Under the pieces are notes generated by a model. That model had not been told where the DNA came from, made no database searches, and saw only the letters and a program-made list of their open reading frames with translations. From Ridgeia piscesae (lineage: Eukaryota; Annelida; Polychaeta; Sabellida; Siboglinidae), in NCBI GenBank assembly GCA_025642075.2, contig JAODUO010001053.1, positions 70,001 through 134,000 of the forward strand: a DNA stretch of 64,000 bases, written 5' to 3'. The position numbers and the translations under genes were made by a program. The first letter of the stretch is position 1, and every line of letters begins with the position of its first letter. Below are positions 29,150-41,789 of this stretch, piece after piece.

Positions 29150-32100
29150 ACAAGAGAAATGGTTTTAGCAATTGAAGCAATCACTTGCATGTATATTATT
29201 ATTTATGCCTACATATTCTCTTCGCTTCCACTGGAGCCTAAGGCATCAACATATTTCACCAGTCATGACAGTGTTGCGCAAGTCTCCCCAAAAGCTACCT
29301 TTCCATATTGTGCCAGTGTCTGCCTGTATAGACTAGAAGACAGTGCTTGTGTAATCAAGACAGTGTCACTGACTCCAACTATGGAGGCTAGGTGGCCTGT
29401 CATGAACTAATTGATAATTGACTGTACTTGTGTATTCCAGACTGCCCCACAGCCACACACTGAAGGCCAGGTGGCCAGCAGCCTGGAAAGCATAGCTAAT
29501 TGGTATTCCATCTGGCAGGCAACTACTTCTGCAGATTTTACTAAAGCTGTATCTTCAAAACTATTGATTTTCTGTAAATGCAACTTCAGTTTATTTTGAT
29601 GCTTATTCAATGATCTTTAAAATGGTGTGACTGTGGTGTATTGTCACCAATAAGTAACAAACATATAACATTTACATTCTAAGTGACTATAGACAGAAGT
29701 GTACACTATTGATATCAACTGCATTCTGATCACTGGGCTGGCTGAATGGAGTGGAAGAACACTAAAACCACTGCATGTATATCTAGTCTGGTCTAAAAGG
29801 TAAAGGTAGGTTCTTATATAGCACTGTCTTGTTGCTGCATTCACGCAATTTTGCTCTGTTTCTTTTAATCACATATGAATAACCAGAGAAAATGCCAACT
29901 GTGTGATTATAGTGAAGCGACTAGGTATTGACTATGATTCACCAGAACACATTTCATTCATAATTACAAACTTGCTGCATAATTCAAAGGGCTTCAGGGT
30001 CTCTTGGCCCATTTTCATTTGTCATAAGCTGTTTTTATGTGGTGCATTGCAAACCCAGTGCACATTTAAGCCTTGTTTCTCACATGGATCTTTGAATCGG
30101 GCAACAGTAGTATTTGTTATTTGTGCATGTCTATCATGGTAATGTAATGCACACCTTGTACTGAATCTTAAGCATTTTATTTTAATTACTTGCAATTTTG
30201 TAGCATATTGACGGCTAACGTTTTACCTAAAGAGCACCACCATCATCAAACCAGTTATACTGTAATTCTCTATAACATATACTAATACAATACAAATAAC
30301 TAATTCTCTCTCTGTGACCCAGTCCATTGAAATTAGGAATATGTAAGAAATGTTAAAATTAGTTATACAGTCATAGAGTGGAAAAAATGGAAGACATGAT
30401 GTTTTATAGAAATATGATAGAGATATTATATACATATGATGGATATCAAGATCAGTTCCAACACAGAGTATCTGACTATCTGTTGTACTCCATGTTTACC
30501 CCTGCACCGTGGAGACCCATATCTACCGCAGAATTGGTCACATGGCGATTTATTTTTATTATTTTTGTTTTACACCCAGCTCATCATTTTTTTTTTTTTT
30601 TAGTAAACAAGGCAACATAATCTCAAAGCAGACTTGTTCTGCCCAAAGGATGGTGGCTATCTGACAGGAAGAAGAACAAGAAAAAGGCATTTTAGAATGT
30701 CTTTGTTTTGGAAATGTGTGAAGTTATCACAATAAACTTAAAATATGTTTACTTATAATTGTTTACGAGGCAAGCACATGTATAACTGCACTTGCCAAAG
30801 TATCTACATCTGTAGTCTATTTCAAGTACCCTACATGATTTAGAATAGAAAATGGTCTAGATATCGAGCTACTGTTTTGTCTGTGTGAAGCACAACATTC
30901 TGATTATGTCTACAATCACTATTACATGTTTCCAGAATTGGAAATACTTCGTTAATTGGCATCTAAATAACATTGTTGATCATTACAACTTAATTGATAT
31001 AACGCTTGTACATATAGAACTGCACTTGATCAGATGTAGGTGGCATCACATGTTCTGTCAGCAGATGTTAAAACCACTGTTGTACATTGTATGTGCATTG
31101 GCAGTGTTGGTTTTGTGATGTTATAAATATCATTGTTATGTATTACAAGCTGTACCGGTGTCGCCAGTCCGTGTTCTAACATTGGCAATTAACACAGCAC
31201 TGTATTTGGGAAATAAATTTTATTTTCCCAATTACTTTCAGATATTGTAGTTATTTGTAGAAATGCAATATAAAATGCATAAAGTCTACCCAGATATGCC
31301 ATGGAATAGTGCTGCATTCTCATCAACTTATATTTATCATTTATAGTACGACAATGCAATGCCTATATATTTAACCCGGGTCTGGCCACTTGCATAAATT
31401 TACCTGTGGTGAAGTCTGTAATTAACTCCTGAACTTTAGAGTTTGCCAACTCATGCTTGTAATATAAATAAGCCCACATAATTATCCAATTGTATATATA
31501 TATATTAACTTTTTTTATTGGTGCCTGAACACATTTCTCCAAAATTTAAATATGCCATTGGTGTACGTGTGATTGAGCGCATGCCTGTGTGTACGTTTGC
31601 GGGCCTATACATATAATTATATAATATGTATATATGTGTGGAAAATGTATATTCAGCCCAATAATGTAATATACACAGAGGCATGCACACGTACACGCAT
31701 TCACGCATATAATACATATATGCATTCATACATCCATACAATGGCATCTAGTACATAATACAGTCAGTGTGCGTGCTTGAGCGCGTGTGTAATATGAACA
31801 TTCAGGATTTCTGACTGTCTCCAAAATCAAAGCATATAGCAAGTTAGCAACCTCATGTGCCTTCCTGACTGTCAGTCCAATTAAAACTTCACAACACTGC
31901 CAGATGTTCCCTGTCAGCTAGCCTGTTGTTACGTAATAGATTGGGTCGTAGTCTAGCATAGCCATAGACAGAACAGTCCAATGGCCAAAGAGGACTGACC
32001 AAATTAATGGGGAGAACAATAATTAATGCGTTTGCAAAATGCAGAACAATTTGGGATTATTGAGGAATGTTAGTGAACATTTTGCAAAAGCACTTGAGCA

Positions 32101-32280
32101 ATAGTCTGTAATGATGACTAGAAACAGCTTAGTTATACGTGTGGCATAAGGACTAAGGACCAATTTCGGGCATACAGCCCACCACTGGTTTTCCAAAGTC
32201 TCCCCGCTCATAATGCATTTGGTTTGACCCAAGGGTCACCTTTGACATAGTCACTGTCATATGACTGATGACGCAATAAG
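29150..32280. other. ARB2A 3' flank and intergenic DNA
   Basis: AT-rich, mostly unique. AATAAA at 30731-30736 could end an ARB2A transcript, but no GU-rich element makes it certain. Short dinucleotide-rich stretches lie near 31,600-31,740. No exon could be supported. Confidence 0.5.
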
Positions 32281-32336
32281 TAGGCGCCGTATAAATACCA
32301 GTTTAGCCTGCACCCGTCAGTCGGGAGTTTTTAGAG
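32225..32336 (+). promoter_or_regulatory. Perilipin core promoter: nuclear-receptor-like half-sites, TATA box, initiator, leader exon
   Basis: TATAAATA at 32290-32297 is followed at the expected distance by an arthropod-style initiator TCAGTC at 32317-32322, putting +1 near 32319 (TATA at -29). The presumed leader exon ends at AGAG|gtaagt (32336/32337). Upstream, TGACCC-AA-GGGTCA (32225-32238), continued by CCTTTGACA, is a cluster of hormone-receptor-like half-sites. TGACGCAAT (about 32270) resembles an ATF/C/EBP composite site. The promoter is assigned to the perilipin because the next acceptor is that of its first coding exon at 33838. Confidence 0.6.
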
Positions 32337-33843
32337 GTAAGTGTTGACGTGTATTTTGTGTGTTAAGGATTTGACCAAATAAGATTGTTCTAATCGTATA
32401 TAGACAGACGTGATCAAAGTCGGCTGTGAATTTGAAACGTCACAACCATGGCCCATGGTAATGGGGCGGATGCAGGCTCATTTTATTTCGTTTGACTGCG
32501 CTGTCACTCAATCTGGCTTTGTGTATTCACGATTATTCGGGTAAAACGTGTTGAATGTGTTTCGATTTTCGCTTCCACTATCATCCAGTATATATTATGG
32601 TAATCCGACGCAGTTTTTGTGTCGTCTCAAATAGCACTACATGTTTAAGTAACGGCTACGTAGTTGCTTGTGTTATATTGTAACGCGGTGATTTGCGTAG
32701 CCTGAATTTACCCCTCCTAACACGAGGTAAACAACGTATTACCTGCAACAGAACACGTCTAACAATAACTGCATGACAAATGCCGGAACGTGTACTCATG
32801 GACACTCTGGTGGTTATGCCATTTATAAGCGTTGGACATTAGAAAAGATAATTTTTTGCAAAGTATGAGCTAGAAAATAAATGTTATACGAATGTTATAA
32901 TGTTCAATTAATATAAAATTGTAGTGTTAATGTGGTTGTAGCACGTAGATAGGTGAGCGTTTTCCTGTCGTAATAACTAAATGCCTATTTACCTAAATAT
33001 TTATTATGTTTAGGTGTAAATCATTAAATAACATTTGGCAAGTTATGTACATGTACTTGATACATTTCATTACCATGGCCTTTCAGCGAACAATAAATAA
33101 CTGGAATAAATTATATAAGTCATGATTGTGTCAATGCAAGCAGTAAATGTGTTTAAAAATAAAAGTGATAGTTACCTGGCATGGGTGGCTTATACCTAGG
33201 ATGAATGTGTTATTATTTTTAGAAAGTATTCTAAATATCAAATAAATTATCTATTCATATATTTATTTTTAATTAATGTTTTATTATAACAAATTGTTAT
33301 TATTGTAGGACATTTTATGTGATTTTTTTTATTTAAGTTATGTATTTATAGAGACCATGTATTAAGTGCTGACATTTTAGAATTTGTTTTAAAATTTTAT
33401 TTACAATACTATTTCATGTATAATTTTATAAGAAGTAATATTATATTTTGGTGAACTCTCGATAAGCCAAAGGCTTCCTTGTTCATTTGCCATCTATAGC
33501 TTGGCTCTGGGTGGCAACCTAGTTAATAGTTAAACATTCATTGGTTTCTATTGGTATTAAACCTTATTAGTGATACCTATTGAATAACCGTGCACCTACT
33601 GGACAATGTTGCCGTTGGCTGCTGCTGAATGGTTATATTTAAGCCAGCTATAAAGTGACTTAACTGTATTTATGTGTATTACACTTGCACTCATTGACAT
33701 CATGGAAGTTATGGTTACATTGCCCATTTTCCTGACACATGTATATTCCTATTATTTGATCACCCGCTAGGAATATGGGTGCCAAGTTTGCATATTGAGT
33801 CAGTCGTGTAGCGTCAGTGTTTGTTTTTCTCTGGCAGTGTCGA

Positions 33844-36800
33844 ATGTATCGTCAAAGCCAGCAGGAAAAACAGCGATTGGACATGGCGGAAGTCGGTGAT
33901 ACCCAACTGCAGTTCTTGAGCCGCATGGGCAGCCTGCCCCTGGTCACTACGGCCATGGGTCAGCTGGGCAGTCTATACAATCATACGAAGGATACAAACC
34001 GCTTGATGAAGTACACCTTTGAGACCGCCGAGTCTACAGTGAAGGCTGTGGCAGGCACTGCCATGCCAGTCATCACCAAGACTCTGCCAAGTAGGTCATT
34101 AAGCAAGGATATAACTGACCAGTTTGCTCAATTATGGACATCTTTCTGTCATTCCAATAATGTTTCTTTAAAATCCGTCTTTGATTGAATTTGATTCAGT
34201 TTTCAAAACGTGGTTTCAGACTTTCAGGTGTTGATATTTAGATGAAATGTTATGCAGTGTATAGATGTTTTGATGTAATGTTTTTTTCAGTTCTGCATAT
34301 TTTGGCATTTAATTGTTACTATTTATACATCATACATTTTTAGATGTAATGTTTTTTCAGTACTATGCATTTTAGACCTTTATTTATTACCATTTGTATA
34401 TCAGTCTTCTAAACCATAATAACCAACAGTAATTTGTCATTCTAATTACCCATACATTGATTATGATTGGACAGTGTATGTTTGTAATTGTTTTAATTGG
34501 GACTACTGACTTTTTGTACATCGCTGACTGAATGCTTCAGTTAGGATCATTGATGACACAGTAATTAATATCTGAATGTTTCAGTCGGGACCATTGACTC
34601 GTTTGCATGCAGTCAGTTGGAGAAGCTGGAGCAATCGTATCCGCTGGTCACCAAACCCACTGACCAGGTCAGTTGACATGACACAGTTCAAAATTCTGAC
34701 TGTCAAAAGATATTGATAGTGCTGCTCCTTAGAAACACAAATGTTGCTCTTTAAAATGGATTTCACTCCGTAAAAATGCTCTTTAAAATGGATTTCACTC
34801 CGTAAAAATGATCTCCATGGAAGTTGTATCATTGGTGATATGGCAGCGCTTTTTGCATTTTTATTAACTTAAAACTTTTATGCAAACGGATGGGTTTATA
34901 GTAACATTGCTCATAAAGACTACCTAACAGTTTTAGCAGGTAACCAAGGATGGAGTGACTGTGCCATTAATTCAAGAGAAACTGGCAGTTTTAAGTTACT
35001 TGTGGTGCACCCACAACTCAAGCACCCGCAGCAATCCTGTCATTACCTGTCATGGGTGAATCAATTCTGCAGATTGTTGCCGAGACAAAGAACATCTACA
35101 ACTCGACACTGAAGCCGACAGTGGACAGGGTGACTGGGATGAAGGACTATGGTGTGACAAAGGTGACAGACATCAAGGACTATGGCGTCGACAAACTCTC
35201 TACCTTAAAAGACTTTGGCATGGACAAGGTAATTTGTGAACAAATAAAAAAAAATTATTAATTTTTTTAAAATTCTTTTTTATTTAATATTTTTATATAT
35301 AATATTTTTATAATTAATAATATTTAATTAAGATTTATTAAATTAATTTTACTTAAAATTTAACGTGGGTCAATTTTCTGTGCTTGACCAAATCTCAGAA
35401 CTAGATGCTGTGTTGTATAAGAACATACCTGTTACCTGGCTGATTTTATTCTGGGTGTCCCTACTGCGTGTTGTTGACCTAGATGAGAACCGGATGTGTT
35501 GTTTGTGTCAGGTGAATGGAGTGAAGTCGTACGGCATGGACAAGTTGATGGTTGGTAGCACCATGTTGAACACTGTGCTGATGTCGACGGACTACTATGT
35601 GGACCAGTATCTGCCCCCTGGGGAAGGTACGTCACACCTGTCTACTTCATACCTGTCTACTTCATAACTGTTTGTTTGGCTTAGCTTTCTTTACAGATGT
35701 CTGTTCCATGACTAGAAATCTGCTGGGATGCTCATTGTTAGCAGAAGTTAGCTGATCTCGATTGTCTTTCTACTTCGAAGGACTGCCACATTGTCAATAG
35801 AGTGTCGGATTGTGTATTGTGCAGCTTCTACAGAAAGGAATATAAATTTATATCTAATATGATATCACTGCAAGTATCAATCTTTTCTGCCAGGGATTGC
35901 ACAGGCCATGAAAATCATAGAATTCCATTAGTTAAAAATCATAAACTGAGTTTTTAGTTTTGATATTGTCAGACACCTACAATGTACAGGTCTTGTCTGT
36001 GAAACACTTCTTAAAAAATAAATACGTTTTAAAAGTTAAAAATATTAGGATGGTCATTTATGACTTGTTCCATGGGTGAGTGTAAGCTAGAGCAAGTTAG
36101 TACACAAACAATGTACGTTTTATGTAACAGTCGTACTCAATGCCACTCACATACCAGTTGGTAGCTCCTCGAGTACACACCTGTTCTGTTGTTTGACAGA
36201 TGTGAAGGAGACAGATGCAGTGAAGCCGGACGCGTACCCCCTCACTCGTCTCGGCTACCTGAGTGACAAGGTGCGCAGACGTATGTTCGCACGTGCCATG
36301 CAGGAGCTGCAGCACGCACAGAAGCGCAGCACCGAAACCATCGAGAAACTTGCCTTCACTGTCAACCTGGTGAGTGGAACCGGAATTAAAACGGCAAAGT
36401 CTATTCTGTCTCAAAATTAAGTTGTTCTGTTTTAGTAATAATGGTAATCAGAATTAAGCAAGTGGCTGATTAATTGGTTGGTTACTTACTAAGTGGATGC
36501 TTTGTTTATTATGTTACACATTTAAAGCAGTTTTACAGGTTGTTTATATGTAATTCCTTCAACACAAGCGATATTTTGAAAATTATTTGGAAAAATCTTT
36601 TAAAATAGGAGCAAACTGGCTCAGTTTGGGGTCTGGGTTATAAATAATTAATACATGCATTTATTTTTGTTGAATAGGCTTATTTTATCAGATAATAATA
36701 ATTACTTGTCACTTAAATAATAATTACTTGTCACTTATTTCATGCAAAGACAGTAGAATTGGAAGGTTAAATAGTTCTTTGATACAGTAATTTAGTCTTT

Positions 36801-39568
36801 GTTTCATTGTTGTTCTCTTTATAAAATTGCATCTATTGGTTGTCTGTAATAATGTTGGTATTTTGGTATAATGCACCTTGTAAAATAGGTTTAGTGTTAG
36901 ATCAATCATCATAATCATAATTTAAGATGGTATCATAATTTGAGATGGTAACTGCGATTAAATACATTCCAACAGTTGGAGTACTCGCGGACACACATCG
37001 ACGGGGTCAAGTCGAAGGTTTCTGACAGTCGAGAGAAGCTGTACAGCATCTGGCAGGAGGTGAACCGCACTGAGGAGGAGGTGGCCAAGGAGCAGATGGC
37101 TGCCAAAGATGACCCTACCGCACCGGTTAGTGACACGTCATCTTGTCACCTGGCCTGTGATTTAGTGACACACCTTTTTGTGACACATCATTTTATAGAA
37201 AACTTGTGATGCTTTTGCACACACAAAAATTTTAGCATCATTTATCCTTGGTTTTGAATAGCATTAATGATAAAAGTATTCTGAATAAATAGCATAGAAA
37301 AATCTGTAATTCTGATTTTGTGTAAATAAAATGGCGAACATCAATACTATTTAGTTGTCTGGTTATGCGGGAGAGTTTTAAAAGGTCAAAATGTTGTAAT
37401 ACTTCTGCATTTGGTGTGTATTCCATGGACAGGTGTAAGCCAGTTTTGGCATGTTCTCTAAAAGAAACAACAATGGCATGACGTGGACATAATGTATGAT
37501 ATGGATACGTAGATTCAACCAGTAATGATACTGTTACAGACATTTGAGCAGCGAGCGATTGCGACAGCACGTCATCTTACCTGGAAACTGAAGCATTCAT
37601 ACAGCGTCATCTCAAACTATGCACATCTCATGCCGGGCAACGTGTGGGAAAAATTCTCAGAATCGAAGAAATACACAGATGAACTTTACCACACATTGTC
37701 CAGTGTAAGCATTGGATCTAACTGCCTCCTCTCCCGTTAGACGAATGGAAATAGCAATATTTATTTCTGTCAGGTCGCATTGCATAACAGATGGGTATAT
37801 AAGATTTGTATCGAATGAGAAGAATTGTGATAAAATACTTGTTCATTATATAAATTTTAAATTGGTTCTAATGATAAGTTTAGTCTGACATCAACTTCTG
37901 TTTCACCTCTCCTTTTCTGTTTCACCTCTCTTCTTTCTGTTTCACCTCTCCTCTCTGTTTCACTTCTCTGCTGTTTCACCTCTCTGCTGTTTCACCTCTC
38001 TGCTGTTTCACCTCTCTGCTGTTTCACCTCTCTCCTCTGTTTCACCTCTCTCCCGTTTCACCTCTCTCCTCTGTTTCACCTCTCTCCCGTTTCACCTCTT
38101 CTGCTGGTGCTTCACATAAGGTATATACTTTACATAATGAGCTGAGTGTAAATTCACTATCCTATTTCATGGGGGAAGTTGTAACAAGAAACATGACAAA
38201 ATATATTAAAATATACAAGTATAGGAGCTGCCAGCCAGTGAGAGACCTGAGGATAGTATTGGTTGTAGGTGTCGACGTACCAGGAGCTTCCACAGCATGT
38301 CATCGACCACATGAAGGCAACCGTGGGAACGCTGATGTCAACAGCGTCCATGCTCACCGACAGCATGCTGCAGACCCGCGCCATTGGCTGGCTGGTAAGT
38401 ATCATCACTGACATACCTTCACCTCCTGCCCTGTCTCATGATGTCCTCTTTATCTTGTCACTCTTCTCACCTTGTCTCCTGTCCTCTAGTTTTATCTCCT
38501 CTCGTCTTGTCACCACATGTTCTCTCGTAGTTGTAACCAAATGTTGGTGTGAGGGTTGGGGTTATTTAGTTAGATTGAGCAGTCTAAGAAAGCATGGCTT
38601 TGTAGTTTTTTCTTCTGAAACTTCCCGTTAAAATTAATTTCAGTCCCAGTGCTTTCATGCTTGAGTTTGTTTTTGAACAGACTGCTGCATTTTGGGAGAG
38701 TTGATGCACTAATGCATTTTCTATTTAACTTGACGTCTATATGTTTGTTATTATTGATGTTTATGTTGTACTTCCAATTGAAATATGATTTGTTATTTGC
38801 CATTGTTGTTGTTAATTATTGCTTGCTGCTTTCTGTTCTGTTATTGATGTTCGCTGTTTGGATGTTATTATATTATTTGCTTGAGTTTATTTGTTTCTTT
38901 CTGTTTTCTTTCTGTTTGTTTTGGCCTTGTTTAGGTTCACTCTGCTCCCACGAGCCCCAGCTAGGGAGGTAGCCTCCCCTGTCGTTGAGGACAAGCCATC
39001 GTCCCCCGCAGTAGTTCATAAGGAGCCTTCCTCGGCACACCAACAACAAGACTCTGTAGTTCCACCACCTCCCACTAGTCGCACTCCCAGGCTCCCCCAG
39101 AAAGAAGCGACCACGGAAAAGAAAACTGTCGTCGCCGAGAGAAAGACAGAAGTAGTCGCTGAGAAAAAGAAAGAAATTACCACTGAGATTAAGAAAAATG
39201 TAACCACTGAACAGAAGAAAGACGTTGTGAAACTTCCTGATCATACACATCACCAGATAGCGCCACGTGAGATCACCGCCCCAGCGACCAAGAAATCCCA
39301 CCCGGAAGTTTTGGGTCATACCAATGGCATGGCAATGCCACACGAGAATGGTCGAGCTGCGGACGTGCAACCATCTCAGATCTCACCCGTGCAGAAACCA
39401 GAGGTGCAGAAGTTGCCACCTGTTGCAGCCAAGCCCAGTGTAAAGCCGGAAGTCAGCGCAACGGCAGCGGCCATTCCCAGGAGTAGCCAGGAAGAAGACG
39501 CCGTTCACTTGAAGAAAAAGAAACTCGTCAAACAGAAGAGCAGGCCCACGCCTACAACGTCCATGTGA
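33844..39568 (+). CDS. Perilipin-family lipid droplet protein, 9 coding exons
   Basis: Perilipins coat cytosolic lipid droplets and control lipase access. Coding exons: 33844-34090, 34585-34667, 35073-35228, 35512-35626, 36200-36369, 36976-37125, 37540-37704, 38284-38394, 38969-39568 (1,797 nt, 598 aa). The PAT region covers about residues 18-110 (QFLSRMGSLPLVTTAMGQL, then a D-x-LACxxLxKLE-like DSFACSQLEKLEQSYP). Residues 130-173 are four 11-residue repeats (VTGMKDYGVTK, VTDIKDYGVDK, LSTLKDFGMDK, VNGVKSYGMDK), the amphipathic droplet-binding type. Residues 200-399 are helical and match the C-terminal four-helix-bundle region. Residues 400-598 form a Lys/Glu/Pro-rich disordered tail. The first exon's acceptor is at 33837 (TTTTTCTCTGGCAG), with ATG six bases in. 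Resemblance is to PLIN2/LSD-type proteins; no one-to-one vertebrate paralogue is claimed. Confidence 0.9.
37895..38110. repeat. CTGTTTCACCTCTCT minisatellite in perilipin intron
   Basis: About a dozen 15-18 bp units (TGTTTCACCTCTCTGC / …TCTCCTC), pyrimidine-rich on the coding strand, between the exons ending at 37704 and starting at 38284. It does not contain an exon edge. Confidence 0.9.
38935..38964 (+). CDS. Alternative short C-terminus of the perilipin
   Basis: The strongest-looking acceptor in this area is TTGTTTAG|GTTCAC (exon from 38935). In the required phase 0 it encodes VHSAPTSPS and a stop at 38962-38964. The long tail needs the downstream acceptor GGGAG|GTAGCC at 38969, 34 bp further on. 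Both are compatible with the upstream exon, so a NAG choice may switch between a ~408-residue and a 598-residue protein. Confidence 0.4.
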   Translation, partial: VHSAPTSPS

Positions 39569-40015
39569 TCTCGAGCTACTTCAGGGATTTGCTCTCACGA
39601 AAAGGACCAAGATAGTTGGACTGTTGTTATACACCATGTTGTGTTCTTCATTTGTGTTTTGTTGAATATTTTTCAGTTGACGTCAAGTTTCTTTGGAAAA
39701 TGCTGGTTCTGCAGTGCTTGGTTATGTAGCGTTGCATTTGTTGAAGGACAGGTAGACCTATATGAATGGGTTACGATGTTTTGTTCTGACATATTAATCT
39801 GCTTTGTTTTGCCTAATTATCGATCTGTCTTACCTCTGTAGATGTATTTTCTCCAGTGCATTCCTCTCGTAGTAAACAATACTTATGGAGATATTAAAAT
39901 TGCTAAGTTAACTTCTGTAAAAGTAATATTTTGGTTGGCGTAAAAACATTAATATAGTAAAAACACTTGGACTGTTGCTTCACTATAACACTATTGGTGC
40001 TGGAATATACAGTTA

Positions 40016-40021
40016 ATAAAT
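40016..40021 (+). terminator. Probable perilipin poly(A) signal
   Basis: AATAAA about 450 bp after the stop at 39568, followed by a T-rich stretch. Other near-matches (ATTAAA near 39,895) exist, so the actual site is not certain. Confidence 0.45.
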
Positions 40022-40689
40022 ATTTTCTAAGCTTTGCACCAGATATATGAATTTGTTTGATTTATTATACAAGCCATTTCTGTTAGGAATTGATGCTAAT
40101 GAATTTGGTTTGTTACTGTTGAAGTGACTAGTATACCAGATATATAATGTAATCTGTAACGTAACCATTCTTGCGTAACATTTGATTACCGAGTTCTTTT
40201 AAAAGTTGCTTTTTCCATGTTTAGAACAGCCCAATTATTTCGGTAATGGTAAACCCAGGGAACTATGAGGGATTCTTGCAAATACAGCCGTGTTCTCACA
40301 GAATACGGATGCTTTGCAAAAGTCACTCTGGCTGTCTCCATCCTGATAGTGCAATGTAGAAACACTGGTTCTTCCCTCCTACACACCCTTGATTCATTAA
40401 TGTAATATCTGGTATTATGTGTAGTGTAGTTCTTATGAGAAGGACGAGAACTGTCTGGAATATCTATCGGGATGCTACAAAGTCCCCTGTTCATACCGTT
40501 CTATTATCAGACAAACCTGACTAGATTTACAAAAATGCAGACTTACAACTTGCATGCACCCACATCGTCATAAGCACAAGTCATTGTGTATACTTTATGC
40601 CTACAGAGTGTTTCTGGACCAATCCACAACATCTACACCACTCTAATCTGGTAAATTAAAATGTTTGGGCTGTAACACTCCAGAAAGAC

Positions 40690-40880
40690 CACCACCTGCT
40701 TGACCATACACAAACACCTGTAGCACGTGCACAAACACCTGCTTGACCATACACAAACACCTGTAGCACATGCACAAACACCTGCTTGACCATGCCAAAC
40801 ACCTGCTTGACCATACACAAACACCTGTAGCACATGCACAAACACCTGCTTAACCATGCACAAACACCTGTAGCACGGTG
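40690..40880. repeat. 42-bp minisatellite, ~4 copies
   Basis: Units contain CAAACACCTGTAGCACATGC and CACCTGCTTGACCATACAC, spaced 42 bp apart (40711, 40753 and on), with one internal deletion. They are 3' of the perilipin and not at an exon edge. Confidence 0.85.
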
Positions 40881-41661
40881 GTGACCGGGGAACAGGATTT
40901 AAAACCAATAACAAAAGAACGAGTGGACACAGGGCAGCACACACCAGAGGAGTTTGTATTTCTCAAAAAACCCACCCATGAGTTATTTACTGACCATCCC
41001 TCGGACCTCATTTATTAAAAAAACAATCTAGATATCAAACATTAGACAGTTGATCCAATTTTCAACAAAAAGCCTTATTGTTACTGACAGGTATGTGCCC
41101 TCAGACTGCTTTAATGGTTGTCAATGCAATGTATAGTTTTAATTATGTAATTGCCATTGTTTATTAATTTCCAGAACAAAGAGAATGGTCTACAAATTAC
41201 AGTATTTTACTACTAATAACTGTATTGTTTGATAGTCACATATTGTTATGTAATTTGCTATTTGACAAGTGATCTTATCTAAATGCAGCATTTGTAAGGA
41301 TACAAATAACTAGTTTATTGTCTCTTACTACAACCAGATGTACTACATCTGCATAGATTACATACTTACTTCATAGATATGGTGATTGTTCCAGTGTCAT
41401 ATTGTATACTATTGGTCCTGTATCTTGTGTAAAATTACAATTTACCAAAACACAATGGCAAATGGCAAGCCTAAGGCAAATGTATGATACATGTACAACT
41501 ATGATCTGGAAAAGAAATTTACAAGAAGTTTTGTGGCACCTTGCTTTTTAGTCTGATTTAAAATAAGATCGCACAACATACACTGTATACAGGTTTGTTT
41601 GAGTGAAAAATTTGCAAGTTGAAATTTATTGATTAATAAATGAAATGCCAATTCTCTTCAG

Positions 41662-41787
41662 TTGCCCAACTTTGACATTGGACCGATTCAACTGATGGAT
41701 GACGAGGAGCCACCTAGAGGGAAATGCACACACTGCAACTACGTTCCACACCAGGAGAACAGTGCAGTCTCTGTGTCTGTGTATTGA
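41662..41787 (+). CDS. Candidate alternative terminal exon of the perilipin
   Basis: After a good acceptor (TTCTCTTCAG), 41 codons and a stop lie in phase 0: LPNFDIGPIQLMDDEEPP, then a CTHCNY motif, ending SVSVY. The donor at 38394 (GGCTGGCTG|gtaagt) is also phase 0, so skipping the 38969 exon would give a 440-residue protein, close to typical PLIN2 length. It could instead be the last exon of an unrelated gene; no other + strand exon lies nearby. Confidence 0.45.
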   Translation: MPNFDIGPIQLMDDEEPPRGKCTHCNYVPHQENSAVSVSVY

Positions 41788-41789
41788 AA

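Noticed and set aside
29442..29570. Possible exon after TGTATTCCAG encoding TAPQPHTEGQVASSLES
   Set aside because: A fair acceptor but no donor or stop in a sensible place, and ARB2A already ends at 28929.
38873..39370. 165-codon minus-strand frame
   Set aside because: Antisense shadow of the perilipin tail exon.
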